Origin: JADLGL01 sp050184415
Lineage (GTDB): Bacteria; Pseudomonadota; Alphaproteobacteria; Rhizobiales; Kaistiaceae
Assembly (NCBI GenBank): GCA_050184415.1
Contig: JBFXAJ010000012.1
Location: forward strand, 36,999 to 100,998
Direction of reading: 5' to 3'
DNA length: 64,000 bases
Every line of letters begins with the position of its first letter. Positions within the stretch are counted from its first letter, which is position 1. The notes below the pieces were generated by a model, which saw nothing but the letters and a program-made list of their open reading frames with translations, had not been told where the DNA came from and did no database searches. Made by a program: the position numbers and the translations under genes. Positions 16,030 through 24,349 of the stretch are shown one piece after another.

Positions 16030-17952
16030 CTATTGCGCGGTGGCCACCGTCTCCGGGAGCGCGAACACGTAGAGTGTCGAGCCCGCCCGGCGATAGCGCG
16101 CGGCGGCGTCGGGAGCGGCGTCGAAGTTGACGGCAGTGTTGTTGGAGGCCGCCGACGCGACCACCGCGAGATACTGCCGCCCGTCCGGGCCGGTGTAGGT
16201 GATCGGCGTTCCCTCGAAGGACGAGCCGGTCCGGTACTCCCAGACGACGTTGCCATTGGTAGCGTCGAACCCGCGCACGACGCCCGTGTCCTGGCCGCCC
16301 TGGAACAGGAGGTCGCCGGCCGTCGCAAGGATCGGCGTGGCGCTGCCCTGGATCGACTGCCACGCCCAGACGGTATTGCCGGCAACCGGGTCGTTGGCCT
16401 GGAGCTGGGAGTTGTAGTCCACCAGCTGGCCGTCGAGGCCTGCCCGCGGGATCGGGTTCGCGCCGACCTGGACGCGCAGGCGATAGGCCTCGCCGGGCAC
16501 GTAGTCGCCCGCTTCCATGCGCAGCACGGAGCAACTCGTGTTCGTCGCGGTGTAGAGGAGGCCCGTCCGGGGCGACCAGGCGTCGTTTTGCCAGTTGCGG
16601 GCTGATGTGCCCGGGCAATAGGCGACCTCGGTTCCGGTATAGTCGGGAACCGTCGTTCCGTCGGGACGGCGGCCGGGGTCGGCCTGCGTGTAGTTCCGGC
16701 GGTCCTCGACGTCGGTGAACATCCACTTGTCGATGTCGTAGAGAGCGCGGCCGGTCGCGAGGTCGACATAGGGCGCCGGGCGGATGTCCTGATACTCGAA
16801 CATCCAGGGCTCGTTGATGATCTCGCCAGTGGCGCGGTCCCAGACGTAGAAGATGCCGGAGCGCGAGGCCTTCACCGCAGTCTGCCGCATCGTGCCGCCG
16901 ATCTCGAGGTCGATGAGCGGGGTGATCAGCGGCTCGTCGAGATCCCACATGTCGGCGGGAGTGATGTTGTAGGCCCAGATCAGCTCGCCGGTGGTCGCGT
17001 CACGGGCGAGCTGCCCGGCGCACCAGTTGTTGCGATAGTCGATGAGGCCGCCATTCTCGTCGAGATTCACGACGCCCCATTCACGGCGATAGTCCGGGTT
17101 CCACGGACCGCAATTGCCGGTGGAATAGTAGAGGAGATTGATCTCCGGATCCCAGGTGAAATAGCCCCACACCGTGCCGCCGCCGCGGCGCCAGCTGTCG
17201 CCATACCATGTGGTGAGCGAGCCGACCTTGTCGTCCTCGTAGAACGGATTGAAGCGCGGGCCGATGCCGACTTCATTGTCGGGGCCCATGGAGTACATGA
17301 CCCACTGCAGATTGCCGTTGTCGATGTCGAAGGCCTGGATCTTGCCGCGGACGCCGTACTCGCCACCGGCATTGCCGGTGATGAAGAGGTTGTTCACGAC
17401 GAGGCCGTTGCCGACGAGGGTCTCGCCGATGGAAATATCGGCGCCGACCGAGCGCCACAGGGCCTCGCCGGTTGCCGCATCAAGGCCGAACACCTGGCCG
17501 TCGAGTGTTTGGTAGAAGATCTTGCCTTCGGCGTAGTAGAGGGCGCGGGTCTGGGCGCCGCAGCACGCGACGCGGACCGCCTCCTCCATGTTCATGTCGG
17601 GGCGGAATTCCCACTTGATGAGACCGTCCTGCGTCAGGTCGAGGGCGTAGACGTAGTTCGGCTTCGGGGTCACGATGTACATCGTGTCGCCGATGACGAT
17701 CGGCGGCGCTTCATGCTCGTCGAGGATGCCGAGCTGCCAGGTCCACGCGACCTGGAGCTGATCGACGTTGTCGAGGGTGATCTGGTTGAGTTCGGAGTAA
17801 TTCCAGCCGTTGTAGGTGATCGACGGCATCAGGACGTTGGCCGGGTCGGCCGCGAGCGCGAGGACATCCTCATTGGCGCTGGCCGTCCCTGCGATGCCGT
17901 AGCCGCCGGCGACGGCCACGAGCGACGTCGTTGCTTTCAAGAATCTGCGCAA
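16030..17952 (-). CDS. PQQ-dependent alcohol dehydrogenase, copy 1
   Basis: 640 residues with Sec signal peptide (cleavage near ASA-N, about residue 26). An eight-bladed propeller of the methanol/ethanol dehydrogenase family: MPSITYNGWNYSELNQIT opens blade one, the vicinal Cys pair ACCGAQTR (about 127) is the PQQ-clamping disulfide, GGEYGVRGKIQAFD holds the metal-ligand Glu, and YYSTGNCGPWN the ligand Asn. ARDATTG holds the catalytic Asp (318). Two residues after it there is Thr, not the Asp expected for lanthanide (XoxF-type) enzymes, so Ca2+ is more likely. It shares FNPFYEDDKVGSL and a FTWDPE segment with copy 4, forming one subtype. No cytochrome c or pqq genes are near. Substrate unknown. 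Confidence 0.88.
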   Translation of the reverse strand: MRRFLKATTSLVAVAGGYGIAGTASANEDVLALAADPANVLMPSITYNGWNYSELNQITLDNVDQLQVAWTWQLGILDEHEAPPIVIGDTMYIVTPKPNYVYALDLTQDGLIKWEFRPDMNMEEAVRVACCGAQTRALYYAEGKIFYQTLDGQVFGLDAATGEALWRSVGADISIGETLVGNGLVVNNLFITGNAGGEYGVRGKIQAFDIDNGNLQWVMYSMGPDNEVGIGPRFNPFYEDDKVGSLTTWYGDSWRRGGGTVWGYFTWDPEINLLYYSTGNCGPWNPDYRREWGVVNLDENGGLIDYRNNWCAGQLARDATTGELIWAYNITPADMWDLDEPLITPLIDLEIGGTMRQTAVKASRSGIFYVWDRATGEIINEPWMFEYQDIRPAPYVDLATGRALYDIDKWMFTDVEDRRNYTQADPGRRPDGTTVPDYTGTEVAYCPGTSARNWQNDAWSPRTGLLYTATNTSCSVLRMEAGDYVPGEAYRLRVQVGANPIPRAGLDGQLVDYNSQLQANDPVAGNTVWAWQSIQGSATPILATAGDLLFQGGQDTGVVRGFDATNGNVVWEYRTGSSFEGTPITYTGPDGRQYLAVVASAASNNTAVNFDAAPDAAARYRRAGSTLYVFALPETVATAQ

Positions 17953-18498
17953 TCTTTCCTCCCATATTGTTCAGTCGTGGTTTGCTTTGCTTGCACCACT
18001 GCTGTCAGTCAGGGTCTCGTCGAGGCGCCTCCTTTCCTGTGGCCCGCTGTTTCGCCAGGTGGAGTCTGGCGCGCGCCCGCCGAACGGGGCGCCTTCAGCC
18101 GGCGCAAACCAAAACGTCCCGGGGCTGCAATCTGAGGGCAGCCCGCGCTTGTGCTCAGGTTATCGGGCCGGCACGGCGTACCGGTCAGCTCCGATCGCCG
18201 GAGCAATCCACATGGTCCCGACGGCAGCAGCCATCGTCGCCACCGCGCCGCCATAACCCGGACGGGGGAATTGGCGACCTCGATCATCGCAACATGATCG
18301 ATCCGGGGTGTCAATCGCGCGGAGGCGTTGATTTCACGAGGTTCAGAGGCCTACGCGGCAGCTCCGGTCCGCTCACGATCTGATTTCTGGAGGCAGCTAC
18401 GGACAGCTGATTGACCCGTGCGGGGGATCGTCCGTCTCGGCACGCTGTCCGGCCGCGGTGAATGCCGTGCTACGCTGAGCCTCGCACCGAAGGCGGCC
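17953..18498. other. Intergenic region between PQQ copy 1 and the broken regulator
   Basis: 546 bases. A ribosome site GGGAGGAA lies just upstream of copy 1 on the minus strand. An eight-base-pair inverted repeat, TCGATCAT and ATGATCGA with a six-base spacer (18280-18301), could be an operator. No ORF with family features was found; frames here are short and mutually overlapping. Confidence 0.5.
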
Positions 18499-18669
18499 AT
18501 GGACAAGACCGAGCGGCTTTTCTCCGTCATGGACGCGCTGCGCCGCCATCGCCGTCCGGTCACCGCGGCCGAGCTGGCGGCCGAGCAGAGCGTCTCGGTC
18601 CGGACGCTCTATCGCGATGTCCAGACCCTCATCGGCCGCGACGGGCGCCGGCCATCGCGAGCTGCCTAA
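18499..18669 (+). pseudogene. N-terminal fragment of a YafY/DeoR-like transcriptional regulator
   Basis: 56 codons. MDKTERLFSVMDALRRHRRP followed by VTAAELAAEQSVSVRTLYRD is the complete winged-helix domain (HTH_11) of YafY-type regulators, which sense ligands through a C-terminal WYL domain. After DVQTLIG the usual QGAPIDGEAGIGY continuation is lost and the frame ends in RDGRRPSRAA. The WYL domain is absent, and what follows is part of an unrelated hydrolase. A truncated, probably non-functional gene, though a free HTH peptide could in principle be made. Confidence 0.7.
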
Positions 18670-18672
18670 TCC

Positions 18673-18840
18673 GACGCCCACGGCCGGCGTGATCTTCCCG
18701 GACGATTTCCGCTCGGTCCGTGCCTTTGCGGCGCGTTCGAACAACGTCGTGCTGGACGGAGATGCCGCGCGGCGGCCATTTCGCAGCGGTCGGCGAACCC
18801 GCTCTCCTGGTCGGGGAAATGCGCGCCTTCTTCCCGACCG
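18673..18840 (+). pseudogene. C-terminal fragment of an epoxide hydrolase (alpha/beta hydrolase)
   Basis: Two frames carry the end of an epoxide hydrolase. One reads TPTAGVIFPDDFRSVRAFAA and then RSNNVV; after a shift at about 18750 the other continues WTEMPRGGHFAAVGEPALLV and GEMRAFF. In intact enzymes these are one strand-helix unit in which GGHFAA contains the catalytic His. The join fits a two-base deletion (NVV-R-WTEMP). The nucleophile domain is absent. The fragment directly abuts the truncated YafY-like gene, so an old deletion fused the two. Confidence 0.65.
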
Positions 18841-18845
18841 TCGCC

Positions 18846-18876
18846 TGGTCGAAGTCGGATGTTCCGACTTCGACCA
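18846..18876. repeat. Perfect 14-bp inverted repeat
   Basis: Arms TGGTCGAAGTCGGA (18846-18859) and TCCGACTTCGACCA (18863-18876) with a TGT loop. No T run follows in either direction within ten bases, so it is not a standard terminator. It lies 21 bases from the terminator of PQQ copy 2. Confidence 0.8.
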
Positions 18877-18896
18877 GTAAGTCCATTCCCCTAGGG

Positions 18897-18930
18897 AAAA
18901 AAGAGGCGGAGCGGGGGTAGCCGCTCCGCC
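18897..18930 (-). terminator. Rho-independent terminator for PQQ copy 2
   Basis: Stem GGCGGAGCGG (18905-18914) with CCGCTCCGCC (18921-18930), six-base loop; on the minus strand followed by TCTTTTTTCCC. It lies 51 bases after the stop of copy 2. Confidence 0.88.
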
Positions 18931-18981
18931 CTCAGGAGGGTCGAGCCACGGGCTCTCGCCCGCGGCTCAGCCTTGTTCGAA

Positions 18982-20919
18982 CTATTGCGCAGCCACGGTT
19001 TCCGGCAGGGCGAACACGTAGAGCGTGCTGCCCGAGCGGCGGTAGCGGTTGGCGTTGTCCGGCGTCGCGTCGATGGCGACGGCGGTGTTGGTGGCGGCCG
19101 ACGACGCGATGATCGCGAGGTACTGGCGGCCGTCGGGGCCGATATAGGTGATCGGCGACTGATTGAACCGCGAGCCGGTGCGGAACTCCCACACGATCTC
19201 GCCGTTCGTCGCGTTGAACGCGCGGAGCACGCCCTTGTCGACGCCGCCCTGGAACAGGAGGTCGGTGGCGGTCGCCATGATCGGCATCTGGTTGCCCTGG
19301 GTCCAGCCATGGCGCCAGGCGAAGGCATTGCCCTCGACGTCGATGGCGCCGAGGAAGCCGCCGGCGAACTCGGCGTCGGCCGGGATCAGCTCGCCGTAAT
19401 TGTCGGCGGTGTGGTCCGGATAGGCGCGCGGGATCGCGGCCGTGCCGGCGCCGCGCTGCAGCGTGTAGCCTTCGCCGGGGGTGAACTCACCCTCGATGAC
19501 GACTTCGGTGCGGCAGCCGACCTGGTAGGCCGTGTAGAGCATGCCGGTGCGCGGCGAGTAGGCATCGTTCTGCCAGTTGCGGGCGTTGATCGACGGGCAG
19601 ACAGTGACTTCGGTACCGGTGTAGTCGGTCACCGTCGTGCCGTCGGGGAGACGGCCCGGATCGGCCTCGGTGTAGTTCCGGCGGTCCTCGACGTTGGTGA
19701 AGGTCCAGGCGTCGATGTTCTGCCGGGCACGGCCGGTCTCGAGATTGTAGCCGTTCGACCAGTTCACATAGACCGTCGGCCACGGGTCGTTCAGCAACTC
19801 GCCGGTGTCCCGGTTCCACTGGAAGAAGTAGCCGTTGCGAGCCGAGCGGATGACCGCGTCGACGCCATTGACGGTGACGAGCGGGTTGATCAGCGGCTCG
19901 TCATAGTCCCACGGATCGGCCGGGGTGTTGTTGAACGCCCAGATCAGCTCGCCGGTGGTGGCATCGCGCGCAAGGGTCGAGGCGCACCAGTTGTTGCGGT
20001 AGTCGACGAGGCCGCCGTCTTCGTCGAGCGTGACCACGCCCCACTCACGACGGTAGTCCGGGTTCCACGGACCGCAATTGCCGGTGGAGTAGTAGAAGGC
20101 GTTCCGCTCGAGGTCGGCGGTGATGTAGCCCCACACGGTACCGCCGCCACGACGCCAGCTGTCGCCGTACCAGGTCGACAGCGAGTCCTGGTTGTCGGGG
20201 TAGTGCGCCTGGTAGGCGGCGCCGATGCCGACTTCGTTGTCCGGGCCCATGTTGTACATGACCCACTGCAGCTGTCCGGAGTTGATGTCGAACGCCTGGA
20301 CCTTGCCGCGGACGCCGCGCTCGCCGCCGGCATTGCCGCCGATGAGGAGGTTGTTGACCACGACCATGTTGCCGACGGTGGTCTCACCGATCGACAGGTC
20401 GGCACCGACGGTGCGCCAGAGCGCCTCGCCGGTGGCCGCATCGAGGCCGAAGAACTGGCCGTCGAGCGTGTTGAAGAAGATCTTGCCCTCGGCATAGTTG
20501 AGGCCGCGGGTCTGGGCGCCGCAGCAGCCCTGGCGGGTTGCTTCCTCGACATTCATGTCGGGGCGGAATTCCCACTTGATGACGCCGTTCTGGGTCAGGT
20601 CGAGCGCGTACACGTAGTTCGGCTTCGGCGAGACGATGTACATGGTGTCGCCGACGACGAGCGGCGAAGCCTCGTGCGAATCGAGGATGCCGACCTGCCA
20701 CGTCCACGCGACCTGGAGGTCGGTGACGTTGTCGAGCGTGATCTGGTCGAGCAGCGAGTAGTTCCAGCCGGCATAGTTGATCGACGGCATCACGACGTTC
20801 GCCGGATCGGCAACGAGCGCGACGACGTCGTCATTGGCGAGCGCGGAGCCCGCAATGCCGCAGCCGGCCGCGACGGCCGCCAGCGACGCGGACGCGCGCA
20901 AAGTAGTGCGTAAAGACAT
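18982..20919 (-). CDS. PQQ-dependent alcohol dehydrogenase, copy 2
   Basis: 645 residues from ATG 20919 (GGAGGAAGAGGGT just upstream); signal peptide ends near SALAND. Same eight-bladed fold and motifs as copy 1: CCGAQTR, GGERGVRGKVQAFD, YYSTGNCGPWN, NNWCASTLARDATTG with catalytic Asp 319. It is very close to copy 3 along its whole length and shares with it TADLERNAFYYS and VYVNWSNGYNLETG, which copies 1 and 4 lack. It is therefore one half of a tandem duplication forming a second subtype. Periplasmic; electrons from alcohol or aldehyde oxidation would go to a c-type cytochrome not encoded here. Confidence 0.88.
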   Translation of the reverse strand: MSLRTTLRASASLAAVAAGCGIAGSALANDDVVALVADPANVVMPSINYAGWNYSLLDQITLDNVTDLQVAWTWQVGILDSHEASPLVVGDTMYIVSPKPNYVYALDLTQNGVIKWEFRPDMNVEEATRQGCCGAQTRGLNYAEGKIFFNTLDGQFFGLDAATGEALWRTVGADLSIGETTVGNMVVVNNLLIGGNAGGERGVRGKVQAFDINSGQLQWVMYNMGPDNEVGIGAAYQAHYPDNQDSLSTWYGDSWRRGGGTVWGYITADLERNAFYYSTGNCGPWNPDYRREWGVVTLDEDGGLVDYRNNWCASTLARDATTGELIWAFNNTPADPWDYDEPLINPLVTVNGVDAVIRSARNGYFFQWNRDTGELLNDPWPTVYVNWSNGYNLETGRARQNIDAWTFTNVEDRRNYTEADPGRLPDGTTVTDYTGTEVTVCPSINARNWQNDAYSPRTGMLYTAYQVGCRTEVVIEGEFTPGEGYTLQRGAGTAAIPRAYPDHTADNYGELIPADAEFAGGFLGAIDVEGNAFAWRHGWTQGNQMPIMATATDLLFQGGVDKGVLRAFNATNGEIVWEFRTGSRFNQSPITYIGPDGRQYLAIIASSAATNTAVAIDATPDNANRYRRSGSTLYVFALPETVAAQ

Positions 20920-21040
20920 ACCCTCTTCCTCCGGAGTTGTTCTGCTTTCAGCGCTTTTGTTGTTCGTCACGGCGAACGCCGCGCAAATCGCGCGGTCAGG
21001 CCCCCATGGCGGACCCGGAAGGTAGGGCTGGGCGGACGGA

Positions 21041-21062
21041 GTGTCTTACCCCGGTCAGGTGA
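21041..21062 (-). promoter_or_regulatory. Sequence element shared by the upstream regions of PQQ copies 2 and 3
   Basis: These 22 bases match the element at 23448-23469 at 17 positions; the shared cores are TGTCTT and CAGGTGA on the plus strand. It lies about 120 bases before the copy 2 start. It sits in a 459-base gap (20920-21378) that otherwise holds only a stem-loop near its left-gene end. Confidence 0.4.
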
Positions 21063-21286
21063 CAGCCGACGCCGCCGCTCGGGCAGGCTCCGGAACACCG
21101 CTCGGAATGGCCAAGACCGGGAAAACCGAAGGAAATGATTAGGGCGACGAATACCCCGTAGATGTCTTGAGCCGGCTTATCTCCGGCCGGGGGGCCAATC
21201 GGCGAGTTGGTTAACTAACCCGTTCGGGTGACAGGACCGATCGCATGCAATCGAACTTGTGATCGCATCCGTCTCTGCGCGGTGCC

Positions 21287-21330
21287 GGTGGCGGAGGAGG
21301 GAGGGTATGTGGAGGTCCACCTCCGCCACC
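21287..21330. repeat. Stem-loop downstream of PQQ copy 3
   Basis: Arms GGTGGCGGAGG (21287-21297) and CCTCCGCCACC (21320-21330), 11 perfect pairs, with an inner competing hairpin GGAGGT/ACCTCC (21311-21324). A further GC-rich pair, CCGGCCCCGG and CCGGGGCCGG (21336-21370), lies closer to the stop. No T run, so if they end transcription it is not by the simple intrinsic mechanism. Confidence 0.5.
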
Positions 21331-21378
21331 GATTGCCGGCCCCGGGCTCGCGCTGAAAAGCCGGGGCCGGGCATCCGG

Positions 21379-23316
21379 CTACATCGCTCCGGCGACCGCG
21401 TCGGGGAGGGCGAACACGTACAGGGTGCTGCCCGAGCGACGGTACCGGTTGGCGTTGTCCGGAGCCGCGTCGTAGGCCACGGCCGTGTTGGTGGCCGCGT
21501 TCGAGGCGATGATCGCGAGGTACTGCTTGCCGTCATGCAGATAGGTGATCGGCGACTGCTGGAACTGCGAGCCGGTGCGGAACTCCCACACGATGTCGCC
21601 GTTCGTCGCGTTCAGCGCCCGCATGACACCCTTGTCGTCACCGCCCTGGAACAGGAGGTCGCCGGCCGTGGCCATGATCGGGTTCTGGTTGCCTTGCTGC
21701 CACGGATGCCGCCAGGCGAAATCGTTGCCTTCGACGTCGATGGCGCCGAGGAAGCCGCCGGCGAAATCGGCACCGGCTTCGACGTTCTCGCCGTAGTTGG
21801 CGGCGTTGTGGTCGGGGAACGGCCGCGGGATCGGAGGCGTGCCGGCGCCGCGCACCAGCGTGTAGCCCTCGCCGGGGGTGAACTCGCCCTCGGTCACGAC
21901 CTGGGCGCGGCAGCCGATGACGTAGGCCGTGTAGAGAAGGCCCGTCCGCGGCGAGTAGGCGTCGTTCATCCAGTTGCGGGCGTTGATCGACGGGCAGACG
22001 TCAACCTCGGTGCCGGTGTAGTCGGTCACGGTGGTGCCGTCGGCGTTCCGGCCGGGATCGACCTGGGTGTACATCCGGCGATCGTCCACGTCGGTGAACA
22101 TCCAGGTGTCGATGTTCATCCGGGCGCGGCCGGTCTCGAGGTTGTAGCCGTTCGACCAGTTCACATAGACCGTCGGGAACGGGTCGTTGATGAGCTCGCC
22201 CGTGTCGCGGTCCCACTCGAAGAAGTAGCCGTTGCGAGCCGAGCGGATGACCGCGTCGGTGCCGTTGACGGTGACGAGCGGGTTGATCAGCGGCTCGTCA
22301 TAGTCCCACGCGTCGGCCGGCGTGTTGTTGAACGCCCAGATCAGCTCGCCGGTGGTGGCATTGCGGGCGAGGGTCGAGGCGCACCAGTTGTTGCGGTAGT
22401 CGACGAGGCCGCCGTCCTCATCGAGGTTCACGACGCCCCATTCACGACGGTAGTCCGGGTTCCACGGACCGCAATTGCCAGTCGAATAGTAGAAAGCGTT
22501 CCGCTCGAGATCGGCGGTGAAGTAGCCCCACACGGTGCCGCCGCCACGGCGCCAGGAATCGCCGTACCATGTCGAAAGCGACGTCTGGTTGTCGGGGTAG
22601 AAGGCCTGGTAGTTCGGGCCGATGCCGACTTCGTTGTCCGGGCCCATGTTGTACATGACCCACTGGAGCTGCCCGGTGTTGATGTCGAACGCCTGGACCT
22701 TGCCGCGGACGCCGCGCTCGCCGCCGGCATTGCCGCCGATGAGGAGATCGCCGACGACGATCTGGTTGCCGACGGTGGTCTCACCGATCGACAGGTCGCC
22801 GCCGACGGTGCGCCAGAGCGCCTCACCGGTCTCGGCGTCAAGGCCGAAGAACTGGCCGTCGAGGGTGTTGAAGAAGATCTTGCCCTCGGCGTAGTTGAGG
22901 CCGCGGGTCTGGGCACCGCAGCAGCCCTGACGGGTCGCCTCCTCGACATTCATGTCGGGGCGGAATTCCCACTTGATGACGCCGTTCTGGGTCAGGTCGA
23001 GCGCATAGACGTAGTTCGGCTTCGGCGAGACGATGTACATCGTGTCGCCGACCACGAGCGGCGAGGCCTCGTGCGAATCGAGGATGCCGACCTGCCAGGT
23101 CCAGGCGACCTGAAGATCCGCCACGTTATCGAGCGTGATCTGGTCGAGTTCCGAGTAGTTCCAGCCGGCGTAGTTGATCGACGGCATCACCACGTTTGCC
23201 GGATCGTTCGACAGCGCGACGACGTCATCATTGGCGAGCGCCGAGCCCGCAATGCCGCAGCCGGCCGCGACCGCGGCCAGTGATGCGGACGCGCGCAGAG
23301 ACTTGCGCAGGGACAT
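21379..23316 (-). CDS. PQQ-dependent alcohol dehydrogenase, copy 3 (catalytic Asp replaced by Asn)
   Basis: 645 residues from ATG 23316; signal peptide as in copy 2. The fold and cofactor motifs are intact: CCGAQTR, GGERGVRGKVQAFD with metal-ligand Glu, YYSTGNCGPWN. The catalytic-base motif reads LARNATTG instead of LARDATTG. The codon at 22360-22362 is AAT on the minus strand, giving Asn 319 where the other three copies have Asp. The rest of the protein is not degraded. Either this copy is inactive or slow, or it has taken another role such as PQQ or ligand binding. Tandem duplicate of copy 2. Confidence 0.88.
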   Translation of the reverse strand: MSLRKSLRASASLAAVAAGCGIAGSALANDDVVALSNDPANVVMPSINYAGWNYSELDQITLDNVADLQVAWTWQVGILDSHEASPLVVGDTMYIVSPKPNYVYALDLTQNGVIKWEFRPDMNVEEATRQGCCGAQTRGLNYAEGKIFFNTLDGQFFGLDAETGEALWRTVGGDLSIGETTVGNQIVVGDLLIGGNAGGERGVRGKVQAFDINTGQLQWVMYNMGPDNEVGIGPNYQAFYPDNQTSLSTWYGDSWRRGGGTVWGYFTADLERNAFYYSTGNCGPWNPDYRREWGVVNLDEDGGLVDYRNNWCASTLARNATTGELIWAFNNTPADAWDYDEPLINPLVTVNGTDAVIRSARNGYFFEWDRDTGELINDPFPTVYVNWSNGYNLETGRARMNIDTWMFTDVDDRRMYTQVDPGRNADGTTVTDYTGTEVDVCPSINARNWMNDAYSPRTGLLYTAYVIGCRAQVVTEGEFTPGEGYTLVRGAGTPPIPRPFPDHNAANYGENVEAGADFAGGFLGAIDVEGNDFAWRHPWQQGNQNPIMATAGDLLFQGGDDKGVMRALNATNGDIVWEFRTGSQFQQSPITYLHDGKQYLAIIASNAATNTAVAYDAAPDNANRYRRSGSTLYVFALPDAVAGAM

Positions 23317-23447
23317 GCCCTTTTCCTCCGTGATTGTTCGATTGCTAGCGCAATTTGCTTGTTGGTTACCCGCTGCAACGGCAAGCCGCAGCAACGCTGC
23401 AGTTCCCGCCCCTCGGTGAGGCCGGAACCTATGGAGGTACAGAATAT

Positions 23448-23469
23448 CTGTCTTGACCCGCCCAGGTGA
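23448..23469 (-). promoter_or_regulatory. Shared upstream element of PQQ copy 3
   Basis: Counterpart of the element at 21041-21062, about 131 bases before the copy 3 start, within a 380-base gap (23317-23696). A nearby stretch with GGTACAGAATATCTGT just left of it is AT-richer than its surroundings and could contain the promoter. Nothing else was recognised in this gap. Confidence 0.4.
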
Positions 23470-23696
23470 GATCAGCGTGTTGCCGAGAATTCCGCCTTTA
23501 ATACCGAAAAATACCGCAAACGGGGCAAATAGACCGTGGCCCGTTCGGGTGAATATCAGCGCAATCCCGTGCCGGGGCGGGCCATCGGCGTGACGATCGT
23601 GCGAGCGGCTTACCCAAATCAGGGAGCGATAGGGGCCAAAGTCACGACACTGTGCGAACATCGTGAGGGTCCATAACGGACCATCGGAGGACGCCG

Positions 23697-24275
23697 ATGC
23701 CCGAGCCGCGCTTCAGAGCCGCAACCCAAGCCGACGTGGCCGATATCGCGATCCTTACCGATATCGCCGGCGAGGGCATGCCGGTGCGCCTCTGGATGTC
23801 CCGGGCGGGTGCGGGGCAGTCGCCGCTCGAGATCGCGAGGACGCGGGCGCTGCGGGTCGAGGGCGCCTTCACCTATCGCAACGCGCAGGTCGCCACCGTC
23901 GGCGGCGCCGTCGTGGGGCTGATGCTCGGCTATCCGCTGCACGGCGAACCGGACCTTGCCGACGTTCCGCAGATCGCCCGGCCGCTGGTCGAGCTCGAAG
24001 GCGAGGCGACCGGCCATTGGTACGTCAACATCCTCGGCGTCTATCCGGAGCATCGGGGGCAGGGAATCGGCGGGCACCTCCTGCGGATTGCGGACGAGCT
24101 TGGGCGGAAGACCTCGCCGTCTGGAATGGCGATCATCGTCGCCTCGGAAAACGGGGGGGCGTGGCGGCTATACGCGCGGCACGGCTACCGCGAGCTGGGC
24201 CGGCGCAAGGCAGTGCCGGTCCCCGGCGGGCCGACCTCTGCCGAGTGGGTGTTGCTGACCAAGCCGCATGGCTGA
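23697..24275 (+). CDS. GNAT family N-acetyltransferase
   Basis: 192 residues. FRAATQADVADIAILTDIAG at the N-terminus and the acetyl-CoA-binding motif ILGVYPEHRGQGIGGHLL (about 118-135, with the R-G-Q-G-I-G pyrophosphate loop), then SENGGAWRLYARHGYRE (about 152-168) are all standard GNAT features. GGAGG precedes the ATG. The substrate cannot be predicted. It directly precedes lpd, 74 bases away. Confidence 0.88.
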   Translation: MPEPRFRAATQADVADIAILTDIAGEGMPVRLWMSRAGAGQSPLEIARTRALRVEGAFTYRNAQVATVGGAVVGLMLGYPLHGEPDLADVPQIARPLVELEGEATGHWYVNILGVYPEHRGQGIGGHLLRIADELGRKTSPSGMAIIVASENGGAWRLYARHGYRELGRRKAVPVPGGPTSAEWVLLTKPHG

Positions 24276-24349
24276 TGCGCCGCGTTGACCTTCGGCATCG
24301 CGGCCCGAAATGCTAAGCCACCGCACTTTCCGGGATCAGCGGACGAAGC

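Noticed and set aside
16030..17952. Lanthanide-dependent XoxF-type methanol dehydrogenase
   Set aside because: The Asp two residues after the catalytic Asp, required for lanthanide binding, is Thr in all four copies.
18973..20913. Long plus-strand open frame of about 646 codons opposite PQQ copy 2
   Set aside because: It is an antisense shadow caused by high GC at third positions; composition is Arg/Asp/Val repetitive, with no domain, and the minus-strand PQQ gene is certain. The same holds for the frame opposite copy 3 (21259-23283).
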